DNA of 64,000 nucleotides from an uncultured Acetatifactor sp. (GCA_947627115.1 CANQUQ010000001.1:124001-188000), one strand, 5' to 3'; positions 53,573 through 62,959 are shown, counted from the stretch's first letter. Notes: generated from the letters alone by a model not told the origin. Numbers and translations: made by a program.

Positions 53573-54712
53573 TCACTCCAACATAACACTTTTAATCGAC
53601 AATCTCTTGATCCGCTGAGAGTAGCCGTACATCACGATTTCATAGGCAAGGATAAATAAAATAAATGTAACCGCACACATTTTAAAATCGAAGTTATATT
53701 CGGGTACACTTCCGACATCGGCAAATACAATCGTTACCATGATTTTTAATAACGCATACTGATAGATCGTACCGATCGCAAATCCAATATAAGAAAACGG
53801 TCTGTAACCTCCGAGGACAGCCTTACTGCAATCACTATGTTTATAACCGAACAACCTCATCATAGCAATGGTTTTCGTATTTCCTTTTACTACGCTGGAG
53901 AGCGATAGAAATAAGGTCACAAAGGCCAGGATCAAGCCTATCGTTATCATCATGACCGCCATGGTTTTACTTGAAAGATCCTTCATGGACATGGACATCT
54001 GTACCATATCCGAGAAACAAAACGCCGAAAATGCGATAAAGAATACAAGTGATTTTCTGCCTCTTACCGTACTCCTCGCTAATTCTTTCAGAAAAGGCAT
54101 ATCCTTTGTTTCCTTTTTGCTGACCTTCGTCTTATGCTCACGCTTTTCTTTCAACAGATCGAGTACAGGTGTTTTAAGTCTGAAACAAGCATATATAACT
54201 GCTAAAGCCGCAAAGCTCATTGCAGGCACGCCGATCAAAAGGAATGCCAAAAGAGGGTAGAACCGTACCCTTATTTCGGTGAAAAAATGTTCGGCATTTT
54301 GCAGCTCATAGAACGACGGCAGATAGAAAAAGGCCGATACATATCCCAGGACACACCCGACAAAGACGCTCAGCCCGAACACCCAAAAGTGCTTTGCGAT
54401 TTTAAGGCTAGGATACCCGATGGCTTTCAATATCCCAAGCTCTTTGCTGTGCGTATCTATGTAATTCTTGACATAGAACAGGAGCATAATGACTGATGTT
54501 ATGGCTAAACAACCGCCCGAAACGGCTGCAACGACCTTTCCCGTTGAGACCTGCGCCTGATACATTGCCATACCGGCCTGCGTTGTAATTTTGTCCTTCA
54601 TTGCCGCTAGATCAATATTGTAATTCAGAAACAGAGTACATACGAAAACGGCGCAGCCCGCAATCACAGATATGCCGATCAGCTTCACTGTATCTTTCAT
54701 TCCCACTACCAT
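53573..54712 (-). CDS. FtsX-like ABC permease
   Basis: About 379 residues with seven to eight hydrophobic helices, an outer loop, and the FtsX/MacB pattern repeated in two halves (KELGILKAIGYPSLKIAKHFW and KTIAMMRLFGYKHSDCSKAVL). ATG at 54712 with GGTGGTG before it starts just after the ATPase gene; the longer ORF start would overlap it. The two-half structure suggests a complete permease. With the ATPase it should export a lipid or peptide or act mechanically on the envelope; the substrate is unknown. Confidence 0.85.
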   Translation of the reverse strand: MVVGMKDTVKLIGISVIAGCAVFVCTLFLNYNIDLAAMKDKITTQAGMAMYQAQVSTGKVVAAVSGGCLAITSVIMLLFYVKNYIDTHSKELGILKAIGYPSLKIAKHFWVFGLSVFVGCVLGYVSAFFYLPSFYELQNAEHFFTEIRVRFYPLLAFLLIGVPAMSFAALAVIYACFRLKTPVLDLLKEKREHKTKVSKKETKDMPFLKELARSTVRGRKSLVFFIAFSAFCFSDMVQMSMSMKDLSSKTMAVMMITIGLILAFVTLFLSLSSVVKGNTKTIAMMRLFGYKHSDCSKAVLGGYRPFSYIGFAIGTIYQYALLKIMVTIVFADVGSVPEYNFDFKMCAVTFILFILAYEIVMYGYSQRIKRLSIKSVMLE

Positions 54713-54716
54713 ACGA

Positions 54717-55409
54717 TCACCACCCGATCTCATAAGCGGTCTTTTGCTTTTCGTTCGCAGAAACCTCGGATATTTTCCCGCTGTTCATTTTTACGACTGT
54801 GTTCGCCATCTCCGCTATGTTCTGATTGTGCGTCACCATTACAATGGTAAAGCCATATTCCTTATGCAGCCTGCAGATATAATCCAGCACCTGCCGGCCG
54901 GTCTGTTCATCCAATGCACCTGTCGGCTCGTCCAAGAACAGCACCTTGGGCTTTTTCGCAAGCGCGCGGGCGACGGAAGCTCTCTGCTGCTCACCGCCCG
55001 AAAGCTCGCTCGGATATTTCCTCGCTTTATCTTCAAGCCCTACAGCATTTATCATTTCCCTGTATTCCCGATTGCCGGCAAGGTCGGCGCCCATTCGCAC
55101 ATTCTTTTCCACGGTCATGTTGGGAAGAAGATAATACTGCTGAAAGATAAAACCGATATTGTCCTTGCGAAACTGCGTTAATTTTTCATCGGTCAGTTTT
55201 GTAATGTCGTTCGTTCCATATACAACGCTTCCGCTGTCGGGGCGCTCAAGCCCTGATATGACATTCAAAAAAGTAGATTTCCCCGACCCCGACGCCCCTA
55301 AGATCACAACAAAATCTCCTTCCATGATCTGAAGGCTGATGCCCTTGAGGACCTGATTTTTATTTCCGGCATTCCCATAAGATTTTACAATATCTGATAT
55401 GGCGATCAT
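54717..55409 (-). CDS. MacB/LolD-type ABC ATPase
   Basis: 230 residues with Walker A GASGSGKST, GFIFQQYYLLPNMTVEKN, signature LSGGEQQRASVARAL, Walker B VLFLDEPTGALDEQTG and VTHN. The group works with FtsX-like permeases. It overlaps the TetR gene by four bases (ATGA), so the three genes are one operon. Confidence 0.95.
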   Translation of the reverse strand: MIAISDIVKSYGNAGNKNQVLKGISLQIMEGDFVVILGASGSGKSTFLNVISGLERPDSGSVVYGTNDITKLTDEKLTQFRKDNIGFIFQQYYLLPNMTVEKNVRMGADLAGNREYREMINAVGLEDKARKYPSELSGGEQQRASVARALAKKPKVLFLDEPTGALDEQTGRQVLDYICRLHKEYGFTIVMVTHNQNIAEMANTVVKMNSGKISEVSANEKQKTAYEIGW

Positions 55410-55984
55410 TCTGTTTGGCCCCCTTGGATTTCTTTTAACAAACCGAGGAACACCTCGGTCACCATCACGCTGATCTCTTCAGCAGTGAAAGAGCACATAT
55501 TCGTTGCACAGAGCGACGCTATTCCATGGGTGTAGATCCACAGGTGACGATAAAGGCGTTCGGCGTCGGTTTTCTCCAGACCGTACCCGTTTTGTACGGA
55601 AGCGAGGATCTGCGGATAGTTCTCATCGATTATCGGCAGAATACTTTTGACCGGCGGCTTCTGCGGCTGTTCCGCCATAAAGAGAAGCTGAAACAACTTA
55701 GGTTCTTTTATGGAAAATAAGATATACTGCGTTCCTACGCCCTTAAAAGCGATGTCCCCGGAAAGCCCTGTCTTGATATAGTCGGCATACAGCGCTTTCG
55801 CCGCTTTCCGGACCTCCGACTGCACCTCCTCCATATTTTCAAAAACGGTAAAAATCGGTCTGGCGGATGAGCCGAGCTTTGTCCCCAACGCCCTTGCCGT
55901 AAGTGCGTCAATCCCTTCTTCCCGTGTCAGGTCTAAAGCGGCTTTCACGATTTCTTCCCTTGTAAATTTACATTTTGGCGGCAT
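55406..55984 (-). CDS. TetR-family regulator
   Basis: 192 residues: N-terminal helix-turn-helix (KFTREEIVKAALDLTREEGIDALTARALGTKLGSSARPIFTVFEN) and a C-terminal helical ligand domain (the RLYRHLWIYTHGIASL pattern common in this subgroup). As the first gene of the operon it probably regulates itself and the ABC exporter behind it. The ligand is unknown. Confidence 0.9.
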   Translation of the reverse strand: MPPKCKFTREEIVKAALDLTREEGIDALTARALGTKLGSSARPIFTVFENMEEVQSEVRKAAKALYADYIKTGLSGDIAFKGVGTQYILFSIKEPKLFQLLFMAEQPQKPPVKSILPIIDENYPQILASVQNGYGLEKTDAERLYRHLWIYTHGIASLCATNMCSFTAEEISVMVTEVFLGLLKEIQGGQTE

Positions 55985-56172
55985 GATTTAAGTCCTCACT
56001 TTAATCGAAAACTGTTGTTTTGCAACATCTGTTTCTGATTATAGCAGGCACAATACGAACTGTCAAGGGAAATGTTCTCTTTCCGCATCCGGCAGAACAA
56101 AATAGTTGAACACAGCGATACAGAGATGTATGATAAAATAGATAATTATCTCAAATTTTGAGGTGGGAATTC

Positions 56173-57003
56173 ATGAAGAAAACAAAACGCATGAACGCGG
56201 CACTGTTTTTGATCTGTTTGGTTCTTATGATAAGCGGGTGTGAAAGGGGGCAGACCGCGAAAGTACAGGAAGATAATACGGAGCATGCCGAAACATCGAC
56301 GGAATCTTCCGAGACAAAGGAGGAGCATGCCGAGACAGCAATTCCGGAAACAGAAACAGCGTATTTTTCTTTGGAAGAGGAACCTTCAGATATTCCGGAG
56401 GTCTTCATGGATGTTTTAAAACAGTACCTGCAAATTCCGGTCGGTACAAATTTATATTCAGACATGTATTGGGAAAAAGTGACACAGGGAGACTGGAAAG
56501 ATGTCTATGAATATTTGGGAGGTGCAGAAAATATATGTTACAGTTTGTCTGATTTGACGAATGACGGATTTCCTGAACTGATCATGGGAAGCTATACTGA
56601 TGCAGATGCCGGTCATCTTGAAGGCGAAAAAGTATTCCAGGTTCAAGGCTCTGTCTGGGAGAACAGCTATGTCTGGATATATGTTGTTTATTATTACAAT
56701 GGCAGTGAAGTAAAACAAGTATGCGAATGCGAGGGTAACCGTATTGAATTATATGAGAATGGAATTATCCATTATTCGGGAGGAGGAGTGTCGCAGCCAA
56801 TGCAATATCTCCAATTTCAAACGGATACAGAGAACTATGAAACGGGAGCATATATTGAGTTGAAAATAGAGAATGGCGAAGTCACAGGATATCTGAAAGC
56901 AGTAGGAGACGATTATGTGGAGATAACAGAGGACGAATATCATCAGATCGTTGAGCAGTACACTACTTCTCCTGTGGAATTGAAATGGACTGTACTGAAA
57001 TAG
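56173..57003 (+). CDS. Secreted lipoprotein of unknown function
   Basis: 276 residues. Signal peptide with lipobox MISGC (Cys23), then a Glu/Thr/Ser-rich linker (about 24-65) and a soluble domain of about 200 residues with a DLTNDGFPELIMG segment resembling an EF-hand-like or FG-GAP-like calcium loop. No catalytic motif is recognised. GAGGTGGG precedes the ATG at 56173. It is isolated and AT-richer than its neighbours. The 200-bp gap after it holds short coding-like fragments without a start. Confidence 0.8.
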   Translation: MKKTKRMNAALFLICLVLMISGCERGQTAKVQEDNTEHAETSTESSETKEEHAETAIPETETAYFSLEEEPSDIPEVFMDVLKQYLQIPVGTNLYSDMYWEKVTQGDWKDVYEYLGGAENICYSLSDLTNDGFPELIMGSYTDADAGHLEGEKVFQVQGSVWENSYVWIYVVYYYNGSEVKQVCECEGNRIELYENGIIHYSGGGVSQPMQYLQFQTDTENYETGAYIELKIENGEVTGYLKAVGDDYVEITEDEYHQIVEQYTTSPVELKWTVLK

Positions 57004-57202
57004 AAAATAATGATGTGCTGCAGGAGCCCTTAACACCACCGCTATGATATCGTAATGAAGAAGAACTGTTATGAAAATACAAGAAGTAAAGATAGAAAGC
57101 ATATCGGAAAACATATGACCAGCTAAATATTTTTATAGCATATATCAAAGATTATAAGGACGCTCTCGTAAAAATATTGACGGAAGCAGCGAAAAAGAAT
57201 GC

Positions 57203-57751
57203 CTACTCATACCTCGGCAGCGCGACGACCGTATAATCGTGCCCCATGGCGGGCAGGATCCTGTCGGTCAGATCGCTTATCGCAAACTTGATGCTGGAAG
57301 TATTGATACAGGGATGACAGCCGATTTCCTTCCCTTGCAAAACCTCCTCGTCAATCACAAGCCTGACTCGATTCTCCGTGTCATTCATCAGCCCCATGAC
57401 GCTGACCGAACCCGGCGTGATATCGAGATACTTCTGCATATGACTCTCATCGGCAAAGGAGAGTCTGGCCGTGCCAAGCTCCTTTGACAGATCCTTCGTC
57501 TTGAATTTCTTATCTCCCGGCATCATCAGCAGAAAGAACTCTGTTTCCTGCCGGTTGCACAAAAACAGATTTTTACAGATAACAGCCTGTAAGGCCTTGT
57601 CGATTTCGGCGCAGACCTCCATTGTCGTTGCCGCCTCATGGTCGATCCGCTTGTACGCAATTCCAAGCCGGTCAAGGAAATCGTAGGTCCTGATCTCCTT
57701 TTCGAGTCTGCCCGTACAATCCAGCGGCCGGCCGTTCATAAGTTCCAGCAT
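57203..57751 (-). CDS. YbaK/prolyl-tRNA deacylase-like protein
   Basis: 182 residues of the YbaK/ProRS-INS fold: FLDRLGIAYKRIDHEAATTMEVC, KNLFLCNRQETEFFLLMMPGDKKFKTKDLSKELG, SVMGLMNDTENRVRLVIDEEVL and GCHPCINTSSIKF. This matches the PrdX/ProXp group that removes wrong amino acids from tRNAPro. ATG at 57751 has GGGAGGAC upstream; the ORF adds 41 unlikely residues. It is the last gene of the operon with the TIM-barrel protein. Confidence 0.9.
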   Translation of the reverse strand: MLELMNGRPLDCTGRLEKEIRTYDFLDRLGIAYKRIDHEAATTMEVCAEIDKALQAVICKNLFLCNRQETEFFLLMMPGDKKFKTKDLSKELGTARLSFADESHMQKYLDITPGSVSVMGLMNDTENRVRLVIDEEVLQGKEIGCHPCINTSSIKFAISDLTDRILPAMGHDYTVVALPRYE

Positions 57752-57840
57752 TTTTTGTCCTCCCGATCCCGATATTTTGAGAAGCAGCTTCCGCATGGGA
57801 CATCTCCTTCTCATATTCCTCCGTATACTTTTCCGGAAGA

Positions 57841-58710
57841 TCACCGCACTGCCACTCCGGCCTTCCCTGCACACTTCCTGATATAATCCGCCGCCTGCCT
57901 ATAAGTACAAAAATCAGGCAGATGCTCCACAAAGAACGGCATGTCGGAATCCAGCTTCTCCACCATGGGCAGTATTTCGGTGTAATCCAAGGTTCCCGTT
58001 CCGGGCATTACCTCGTGGATCAGGGTAGTGTACGCCGTCTCCATCAGGACATCCTTTCCGTGGATACTCTTGATATAAGGCCCCAGCAGTTCAAAACAAC
58101 GCCGGATGAATTCTGTACTGTTCACATATCTTTCGGGACAGTTGATCATATTGACAAAGTCCAGATGCACGCCAAAAGCCTTCCGATCCACATCCTCTAT
58201 CAGCCTGAGATACTGCTCCGGAGAATCCGGAACCATCCACGGCATGGGCTCGATCGTGTAGAAGGTGTTCTTCGGGTGCACCGCATCTATGATTTCCCTG
58301 ACACTGTCCACCACCATCTCATATACCTCCGGCAGATAATTCTCCCGGTCGAAGCCGTCCCATATCTCTCCCCGACTGCCGGAAATGTTGACACAGCAGC
58401 AGGCTCCCATTTCCTCGGCCAGCGCAAGCTGCGCCTTCGCATACTCCATAGCCTCCCTGCGCTCCGCATCGTCCTTGGAAAGACAGTTCCTCCAGACGCC
58501 GACCTCACCGATCACCAGATCGTTCGCTTTCGCACAGGCCAGATATTCCCGTATCGTCCCGGAATCCGCGCTACTGTCCACAGGTGACAGGACGGCGCTG
58601 TAGCCCAATTCCCTTACCAGCCTCAGCCATTCATCCGGGTCTTTGTACTCTCTCTCGATTCCTCCGCCCAGTCTCACAGTGCGCTCTCCTCTCTGCAGTT
58701 TCTTTTCCAA
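57841..58710 (-). CDS. Sugar phosphate isomerase/epimerase-like TIM-barrel protein
   Basis: 289 residues of the AP-endonuclease/xylose-isomerase superfamily: CCCVNISGSRG, TFYTIEPMPWMVPDS with a candidate metal-binding Glu, FGVHLDFVNMINCP, IKSIHGKDV and a C-terminal FFVEHLPD, in the order of metal ligands in this fold. It probably isomerises a sugar or polyol. Its start lies inside the end of the FMN oxidoreductase gene (37-nt overlap). Confidence 0.85.
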   Translation of the reverse strand: MEKKLQRGERTVRLGGGIEREYKDPDEWLRLVRELGYSAVLSPVDSSADSGTIREYLACAKANDLVIGEVGVWRNCLSKDDAERREAMEYAKAQLALAEEMGACCCVNISGSRGEIWDGFDRENYLPEVYEMVVDSVREIIDAVHPKNTFYTIEPMPWMVPDSPEQYLRLIEDVDRKAFGVHLDFVNMINCPERYVNSTEFIRRCFELLGPYIKSIHGKDVLMETAYTTLIHEVMPGTGTLDYTEILPMVEKLDSDMPFFVEHLPDFCTYRQAADYIRKCAGKAGVAVR

Positions 58711-59585
58711 ATCACGCTGCTGTCAATATCCGCCACGCGGGCGCAGCCCGTTCTCGCCATCACGCCCTTTAACTGCCCGTTCATGCGCACGAGCATGTCT
58801 CTCACTCCCTCTGCGCCGTTCTTCCTTAAGGGCTCCATAATCGCCCTGCCGACACAGACCGCATCGGCGCCGAGAGCCAGCGCCTTAAACACGTCCATAC
58901 CGCTCTCCACGCAGCAATCTACAAAGACAGGGATCCTGCCGTCTATCACCTTGACGATCTGCGGCAGGATCATCAGGGGCGGCACGGCATAATCCATAAT
59001 GCCGTGATGATGGGAGACCACAATCCCGGCGGCTCCCACTGCCAGAGCCTTCTGTGCGTCGACCGTGCTGAGCACGCCCTTGATCACAAAGGGAAGCTTC
59101 GACGCCTGCACAAAGCTTTTCAGCTCTTCCAGGGATTTCGGCTTCATGGGAAGTCCGCAGACAACGTCATACTCCCCCTGTCCGTTAAAGGCGTGGTCAA
59201 TATCCATGCCCACTCCGAAGGCGCCGTCCTCCTCCGCCTGCCGAATTTTCTCAAATACTACCGCGTTGTCCGCATGGGGCTTGATGATCTTGATCACCTT
59301 CGCCCCGGTCCCGCACATATCGGCCAGCTCCTGCCTTTCTCCCATTCCGGAAAAACAGAGCGCCCCTGCCAGAGCGGCGCCCTCCGCCATCCTGACCATG
59401 CCCCGCTCGCAGGTGTCGTTCAAATGCGACAGCGCCGCCGTGGCGATAGGCATAGAGAAAGTTTCCCCGAACAGCTCCGTTTCCGCAGCAGGCTTGACGG
59501 CATCAATATGCCTCATCTCCAGCAGGAGACTGTCGAAATACTCACGGGTAATCAGATTGGAATCATTTCTCGGCACATACTCCAT
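58674..59585 (-). CDS. FMN-dependent 2-hydroxyacid oxidase-like protein
   Basis: 303 residues of the lactate-oxidase/glycolate-oxidase family, shorter than the usual about 360. SMPIATAALSHLNDTCERGMVRMAEGAALAGA, LPFVIKGVLSTVDAQKALAVGAAGIVVSHHHG and GMDVFKALALGADAVCVGRAIMEPL show the FMN-binding TIM barrel. The active-site stretch normally reads NHGGRQ; here it is SHHHGIMD, so the histidine may be kept but the substrate arginine is not seen there. An altered substrate or a non-oxidase role is possible. Confidence 0.82.
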   Translation of the reverse strand: MEYVPRNDSNLITREYFDSLLLEMRHIDAVKPAAETELFGETFSMPIATAALSHLNDTCERGMVRMAEGAALAGALCFSGMGERQELADMCGTGAKVIKIIKPHADNAVVFEKIRQAEEDGAFGVGMDIDHAFNGQGEYDVVCGLPMKPKSLEELKSFVQASKLPFVIKGVLSTVDAQKALAVGAAGIVVSHHHGIMDYAVPPLMILPQIVKVIDGRIPVFVDCCVESGMDVFKALALGADAVCVGRAIMEPLRKNGAEGVRDMLVRMNGQLKGVMARTGCARVADIDSSVIWKRNCREESAL

Positions 59586-59607
59586 TGATAAGCACTCCCT
59601 TTCTCCT

Positions 59608-60783
59608 TCACACCATCAGCCGGTAGATTTCTGTGCAATCCTTCCGATCCAGCGTGACAAAGCCGCTGATGGAACCGCTGCGGCCGTTGCCGTTGCAGAG
59701 CGTATCCACCAGATAGGGGATATCCTCTTCCCTTGCTCCCAGCTCCGCAAAATTTCCGGGCATACCGATGGAATGCAGGAAACACCGGAGCGCTTCGATC
59801 CCGGCCTTTGCGGTCACTTCGGGATGCGCGTAATCCATCTGACAGCCCCAGACACGGACAGCCACCTGTGCAAACCGCATCACATTGTGGTGCATCACAT
59901 AGGTGAAGACTGCAGGCATGGTCACGGCAAGTCCGGCTCCATGAGCGCAATCGTACAGCGCGGACAGCTCGTGCTCGATATTATGGCTGTTCCAATCCTG
60001 ACTGCGCCCTACGCCGCAGGAATTGTTGTGCGCCATCATGCCTGCCCACATGATATTGGCACGCGCCTCATAATGATCGGGATCCTCGATCACGCGAGGT
60101 CCCTCATGGATCATGGTCAGCAGCAGCGCCTCGATCAGTCTGTCCGTAACCTCCACCTCCTCGGTGTTCGTCAGATAACGCTCATACAGATGCGCCATGA
60201 TGTCCGTGATACCGCAGGCGGACTGATAAGCGGACAGGGACTGTGTGAGGGCAGGATTCAGGATACTGAAGCAGGGACGAATGGCATCGCCGCTGGCGCC
60301 TCTCTTGAGCATTCCCTTCTCACGGGTAATGACGGAGTCAGGGCTGCCCTCGCTGCCTGCCGCTGCGATGGTCAGGATCGTGCCTACAGGAAGCGCCTTT
60401 TCGATAGGTTTTCCGCAGTAAAAATCCCAGAAGTCACCGTCATAGACCGCACCGGCAGCAATGGCCTTAGACGTATCGATCACACTGCCGCCTCCCACAG
60501 CCAGAACAAAATCCACATTTTCCTTCCTGCTAAGCTCAATGCCCTCATAGACAAGACCGCTGCGGGGATTGGGCTTGACGCCGCCCAGCAGAACACAGGG
60601 AATTGCCTCCCTGTCCAGAGAAGCCCTTACGCGGTCCAGCAGACCGGAACGAATGACGCTTCCGCCGCCGTAGACAATGAGCACCTTGCTCCCGCCAAAG
60701 CGCTTGACATATTCTCCGGTCTCATTTTCACGGTCTTTTCCAAATGCAAAAAAGGTAGGTGAGTAAAAATTGAAATTATTCAT
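59608..60783 (-). CDS. Iron-containing alcohol dehydrogenase (butanol dehydrogenase/YqhD type)
   Basis: 391 residues: NAD(P)-site VLAVGGGSVIDTSKAIAAGAVYDGDFWDFYCG and the iron-binding histidines in SHNIEHELSALYDCAHGAGLAVTMPA. The FYSPTFFAFGKDRENETGEYV start is typical of the group. It reduces aldehydes to alcohols during fermentation. It is the first gene of a four-gene operon with its own promoter and a palindrome in the leader. Confidence 0.94.
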   Translation of the reverse strand: MNNFNFYSPTFFAFGKDRENETGEYVKRFGGSKVLIVYGGGSVIRSGLLDRVRASLDREAIPCVLLGGVKPNPRSGLVYEGIELSRKENVDFVLAVGGGSVIDTSKAIAAGAVYDGDFWDFYCGKPIEKALPVGTILTIAAAGSEGSPDSVITREKGMLKRGASGDAIRPCFSILNPALTQSLSAYQSACGITDIMAHLYERYLTNTEEVEVTDRLIEALLLTMIHEGPRVIEDPDHYEARANIMWAGMMAHNNSCGVGRSQDWNSHNIEHELSALYDCAHGAGLAVTMPAVFTYVMHHNVMRFAQVAVRVWGCQMDYAHPEVTAKAGIEALRCFLHSIGMPGNFAELGAREEDIPYLVDTLCNGNGRSGSISGFVTLDRKDCTEIYRLMV

Positions 60784-60814
60784 ATCCTGTTTCCTCCTCG
60801 ATCCACGCTCCTGC

Positions 60815-60828
60815 TTTGTTCAAACAAA
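60815..60828. promoter_or_regulatory. Palindrome in the alcohol dehydrogenase leader
   Basis: TTTGTT-CA-AACAAA is a perfect dyad just downstream of the predicted start of transcription, a possible repressor operator. No regulator gene is adjacent. Confidence 0.35.
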
Positions 60829-60839
60829 TTATTACAGTC

Positions 60840-60868
60840 AATATACCATTTTCGCACACGGGAAACAA
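60840..60868 (-). promoter_or_regulatory. Predicted promoter of the alcohol dehydrogenase operon
   Basis: TTGTTT and TATATT with 17-bp spacing on the minus strand, about 60 nt before the ATG. Confidence 0.6.
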
Positions 60869-60907
60869 GATACAGAGTAATTTATCGATTAAAATTCCGC
60901 TGTGTTG

Positions 60908-60936
60908 TTGTCAAAAATGCAGAAAAGTTGTATGAT
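60908..60936 (+). promoter_or_regulatory. Predicted promoter of the FIST-GGDEF gene
   Basis: TTGTCA and TATGAT with 17-bp spacing on the plus strand, about 48 nt before the GTG start. Confidence 0.7.
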
Positions 60937-60983
60937 GTACATATATGTGCCACAACACACAGCGATAACAGAGGGGAAATAGT

Positions 60984-62753
60984 GTGAAACAGTTTCAGAT
61001 CGCATATACGGACGACAAAGCATTCTGTCGGCAAATAGACGAAATCAACTCCTGGTGCGGCGCAAATCCCGCCTACACTAAGCTGTTCCGTATCTATTCG
61101 GAGGATATGGAGCCGGAACATATCCAACATATCTGCAACTTACTCGACGAACATATGCCGGAGGCATTATACCTCGGCTGTACCACAAATGCCAATATCA
61201 TGAATGCCGCTCTTGCGGACGCAAAGATCCTGCTGACCTGCACCGTGTTCGAATACGAGACGACGCAGGCGGCAATCTTACAGTTTCCGTTTCTTGAAGA
61301 AAATGTCAAAGACGACGTGGAGAGGCTCCGCACATTCTGTCTTGAAAATCCCTGGGTCAGCTGCGTAGAGATGCACGCCACCATCATGGATATGTCCATG
61401 AAGGAGTTCTGTGATGAAATGACCCTGCTGCCGAAAGACATACAGGTATTCGGCGGAGGTGCGTTCAACCCCAATATGGACGACGACACTGCCGCCGTCT
61501 TTTCCAAGGGCAGCGGCTTTCTTGCCCACGGCATCATCTTTCTTCTGCTCGGCGGCCCGGATTTCCACGTCCACAGCACTTTTATTTCCGGCTGGAAGCC
61601 GCTCAGAAGACGGTTCCTCGTCACAAAAGCCGACCGTGCGATACTCTATGAGTTGGACGGACGCCCCGCCTTCGACGTATATCACAGATTTCTGGGTATT
61701 AAGAAAAATGACAGATTTTTCTCCAACACGTTGGAATTTCCGCTGTTCGTGAGCCACAATGACCTTGATGTCCTGCGCTGCCCTCTGGCCGTCAACGAAG
61801 ACGGTTCCTTCGTCATGTCCTCTGACATGCAGGAAGGGACTTACGTGCGAATGGCATACGGCGTTCCTGACACGATTCTTGCAAGCATCCGCAAGGACGG
61901 CCAGAAGATAGCCGACTTCCGGCCGCAGATCATACAGGCTTTCTCCTGCGCCGCACGCAGAGCCTTCTGGGGCGACGACAATATCAGCGAGGAGACCCTT
62001 CCGTTTCGTTCGGTGGCGGTCACCAGCGGCTTTTACACGCACGGAGAATTTCTGCGCATGAACGGAGATATGCTTAATTTTAATGTGACGCTGGTACTTG
62101 CCGCCATGCGCGAGGGAGATCCGGCGGCAGGGGAACCTGTGCATATCTATGACACACAGCTCGACGACCTTGACAAAATTCCCATCATTTCACGCTTTGT
62201 CTCCTTTATCGAGGCATCTACGGCCGAACTGGAGGAGATAAATGTAAAGCTCGCAATGACATCGATCACAGACGGGCTGACGGGACTTTACAACCGCACC
62301 GAGATCGAACGCAGGATCCGGATCGCCATGGACAAAAGGACCGCAAACGAGTCCTCTGCTCCGCTTTCGCTCATCATGCTGGATATCGACAATTTCAAGC
62401 GTGTGAACGACACCTACGGCCACCGAGAGGGGGATCACGTCATACAGGCGCTCTCCGACGTGCTGAGAAAGACCGTCATCGGTGTGCACTCGTATTACAT
62501 CGGCAGATGGGGCGGCGAGGAATTCATGGTGCTGCTGTCGCAGGGCACCGCGGACGAGGCCGCCGCTCTGGCCGAACAGATACGTCTGAATTTCGCCGCA
62601 GTTTCCTACGAGACAGCAAAACCGCAGACTGTCAGCATCGGCGTGACCGCGGCGCGCGACGGCGAAAACCCGGATGCACTCTACAGCCGGGTAGATAAAG
62701 CCCTTTACACCGCCAAGGCGAACGGAAAAAATCAGGTGGTACGTCTGGATTGA
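60984..62753 (+). CDS. FIST sensory domain fused to GGDEF diguanylate cyclase
   Basis: 589 residues from a GTG start (GAGGGG upstream). FIST_N (about 30-220) and FIST_C (about 225-370, with FDVYHRFLGI) are soluble domains proposed to bind small ligands such as amino acids; no membrane segment is present. A short helix leads into a GGDEF domain from about residue 430 (DGLTGLYNRTEIERRI, IMLDIDNFKRVNDTYGH, RWGGEEFMVLL). The active GGEEF signature is kept. The RxxD inhibitory site that usually precedes it is missing (VHSYYIGRW), so product inhibition may be absent. Confidence 0.94.
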   Translation: MKQFQIAYTDDKAFCRQIDEINSWCGANPAYTKLFRIYSEDMEPEHIQHICNLLDEHMPEALYLGCTTNANIMNAALADAKILLTCTVFEYETTQAAILQFPFLEENVKDDVERLRTFCLENPWVSCVEMHATIMDMSMKEFCDEMTLLPKDIQVFGGGAFNPNMDDDTAAVFSKGSGFLAHGIIFLLLGGPDFHVHSTFISGWKPLRRRFLVTKADRAILYELDGRPAFDVYHRFLGIKKNDRFFSNTLEFPLFVSHNDLDVLRCPLAVNEDGSFVMSSDMQEGTYVRMAYGVPDTILASIRKDGQKIADFRPQIIQAFSCAARRAFWGDDNISEETLPFRSVAVTSGFYTHGEFLRMNGDMLNFNVTLVLAAMREGDPAAGEPVHIYDTQLDDLDKIPIISRFVSFIEASTAELEEINVKLAMTSITDGLTGLYNRTEIERRIRIAMDKRTANESSAPLSLIMLDIDNFKRVNDTYGHREGDHVIQALSDVLRKTVIGVHSYYIGRWGGEEFMVLLSQGTADEAAALAEQIRLNFAAVSYETAKPQTVSIGVTAARDGENPDALYSRVDKALYTAKANGKNQVVRLD

Positions 62754-62923
62754 TAGGCTACCCCTTCTCTTGTTCATATTTTGTTTACAATTCATTCAAT
62801 TTTTTTTTTAATTCTCATCATTTTTTAGACATTTCTTTCGCCTATACTAAGAACATGGTACAGAGTAATACCAGAACAGTGCTTAAAGCAGTTTACTGTT
62901 TACCAATAACTTTTTCATAATAA

Positions 62924-62950
62924 ATGCCAAGGAACAAAGTTCCTTGGCAT
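62924..62950 (-). terminator. Hairpin between convergent genes
   Basis: ATGCCAAGGAAC pairs perfectly with GTTCCTTGGCAT around a 3-nt loop, followed on the minus strand by TTATTATG. It most likely ends the 62960 gene and may also stop the FIST-GGDEF transcript. Confidence 0.7.
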
Positions 62951-62959
62951 CCTCCCTTT

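Noticed and set aside
53178-53576. 132-codon minus-strand ORF opposite the Rpn gene end
   Set aside because: Pro/Arg/Ser-rich shadow with no family or start signal.
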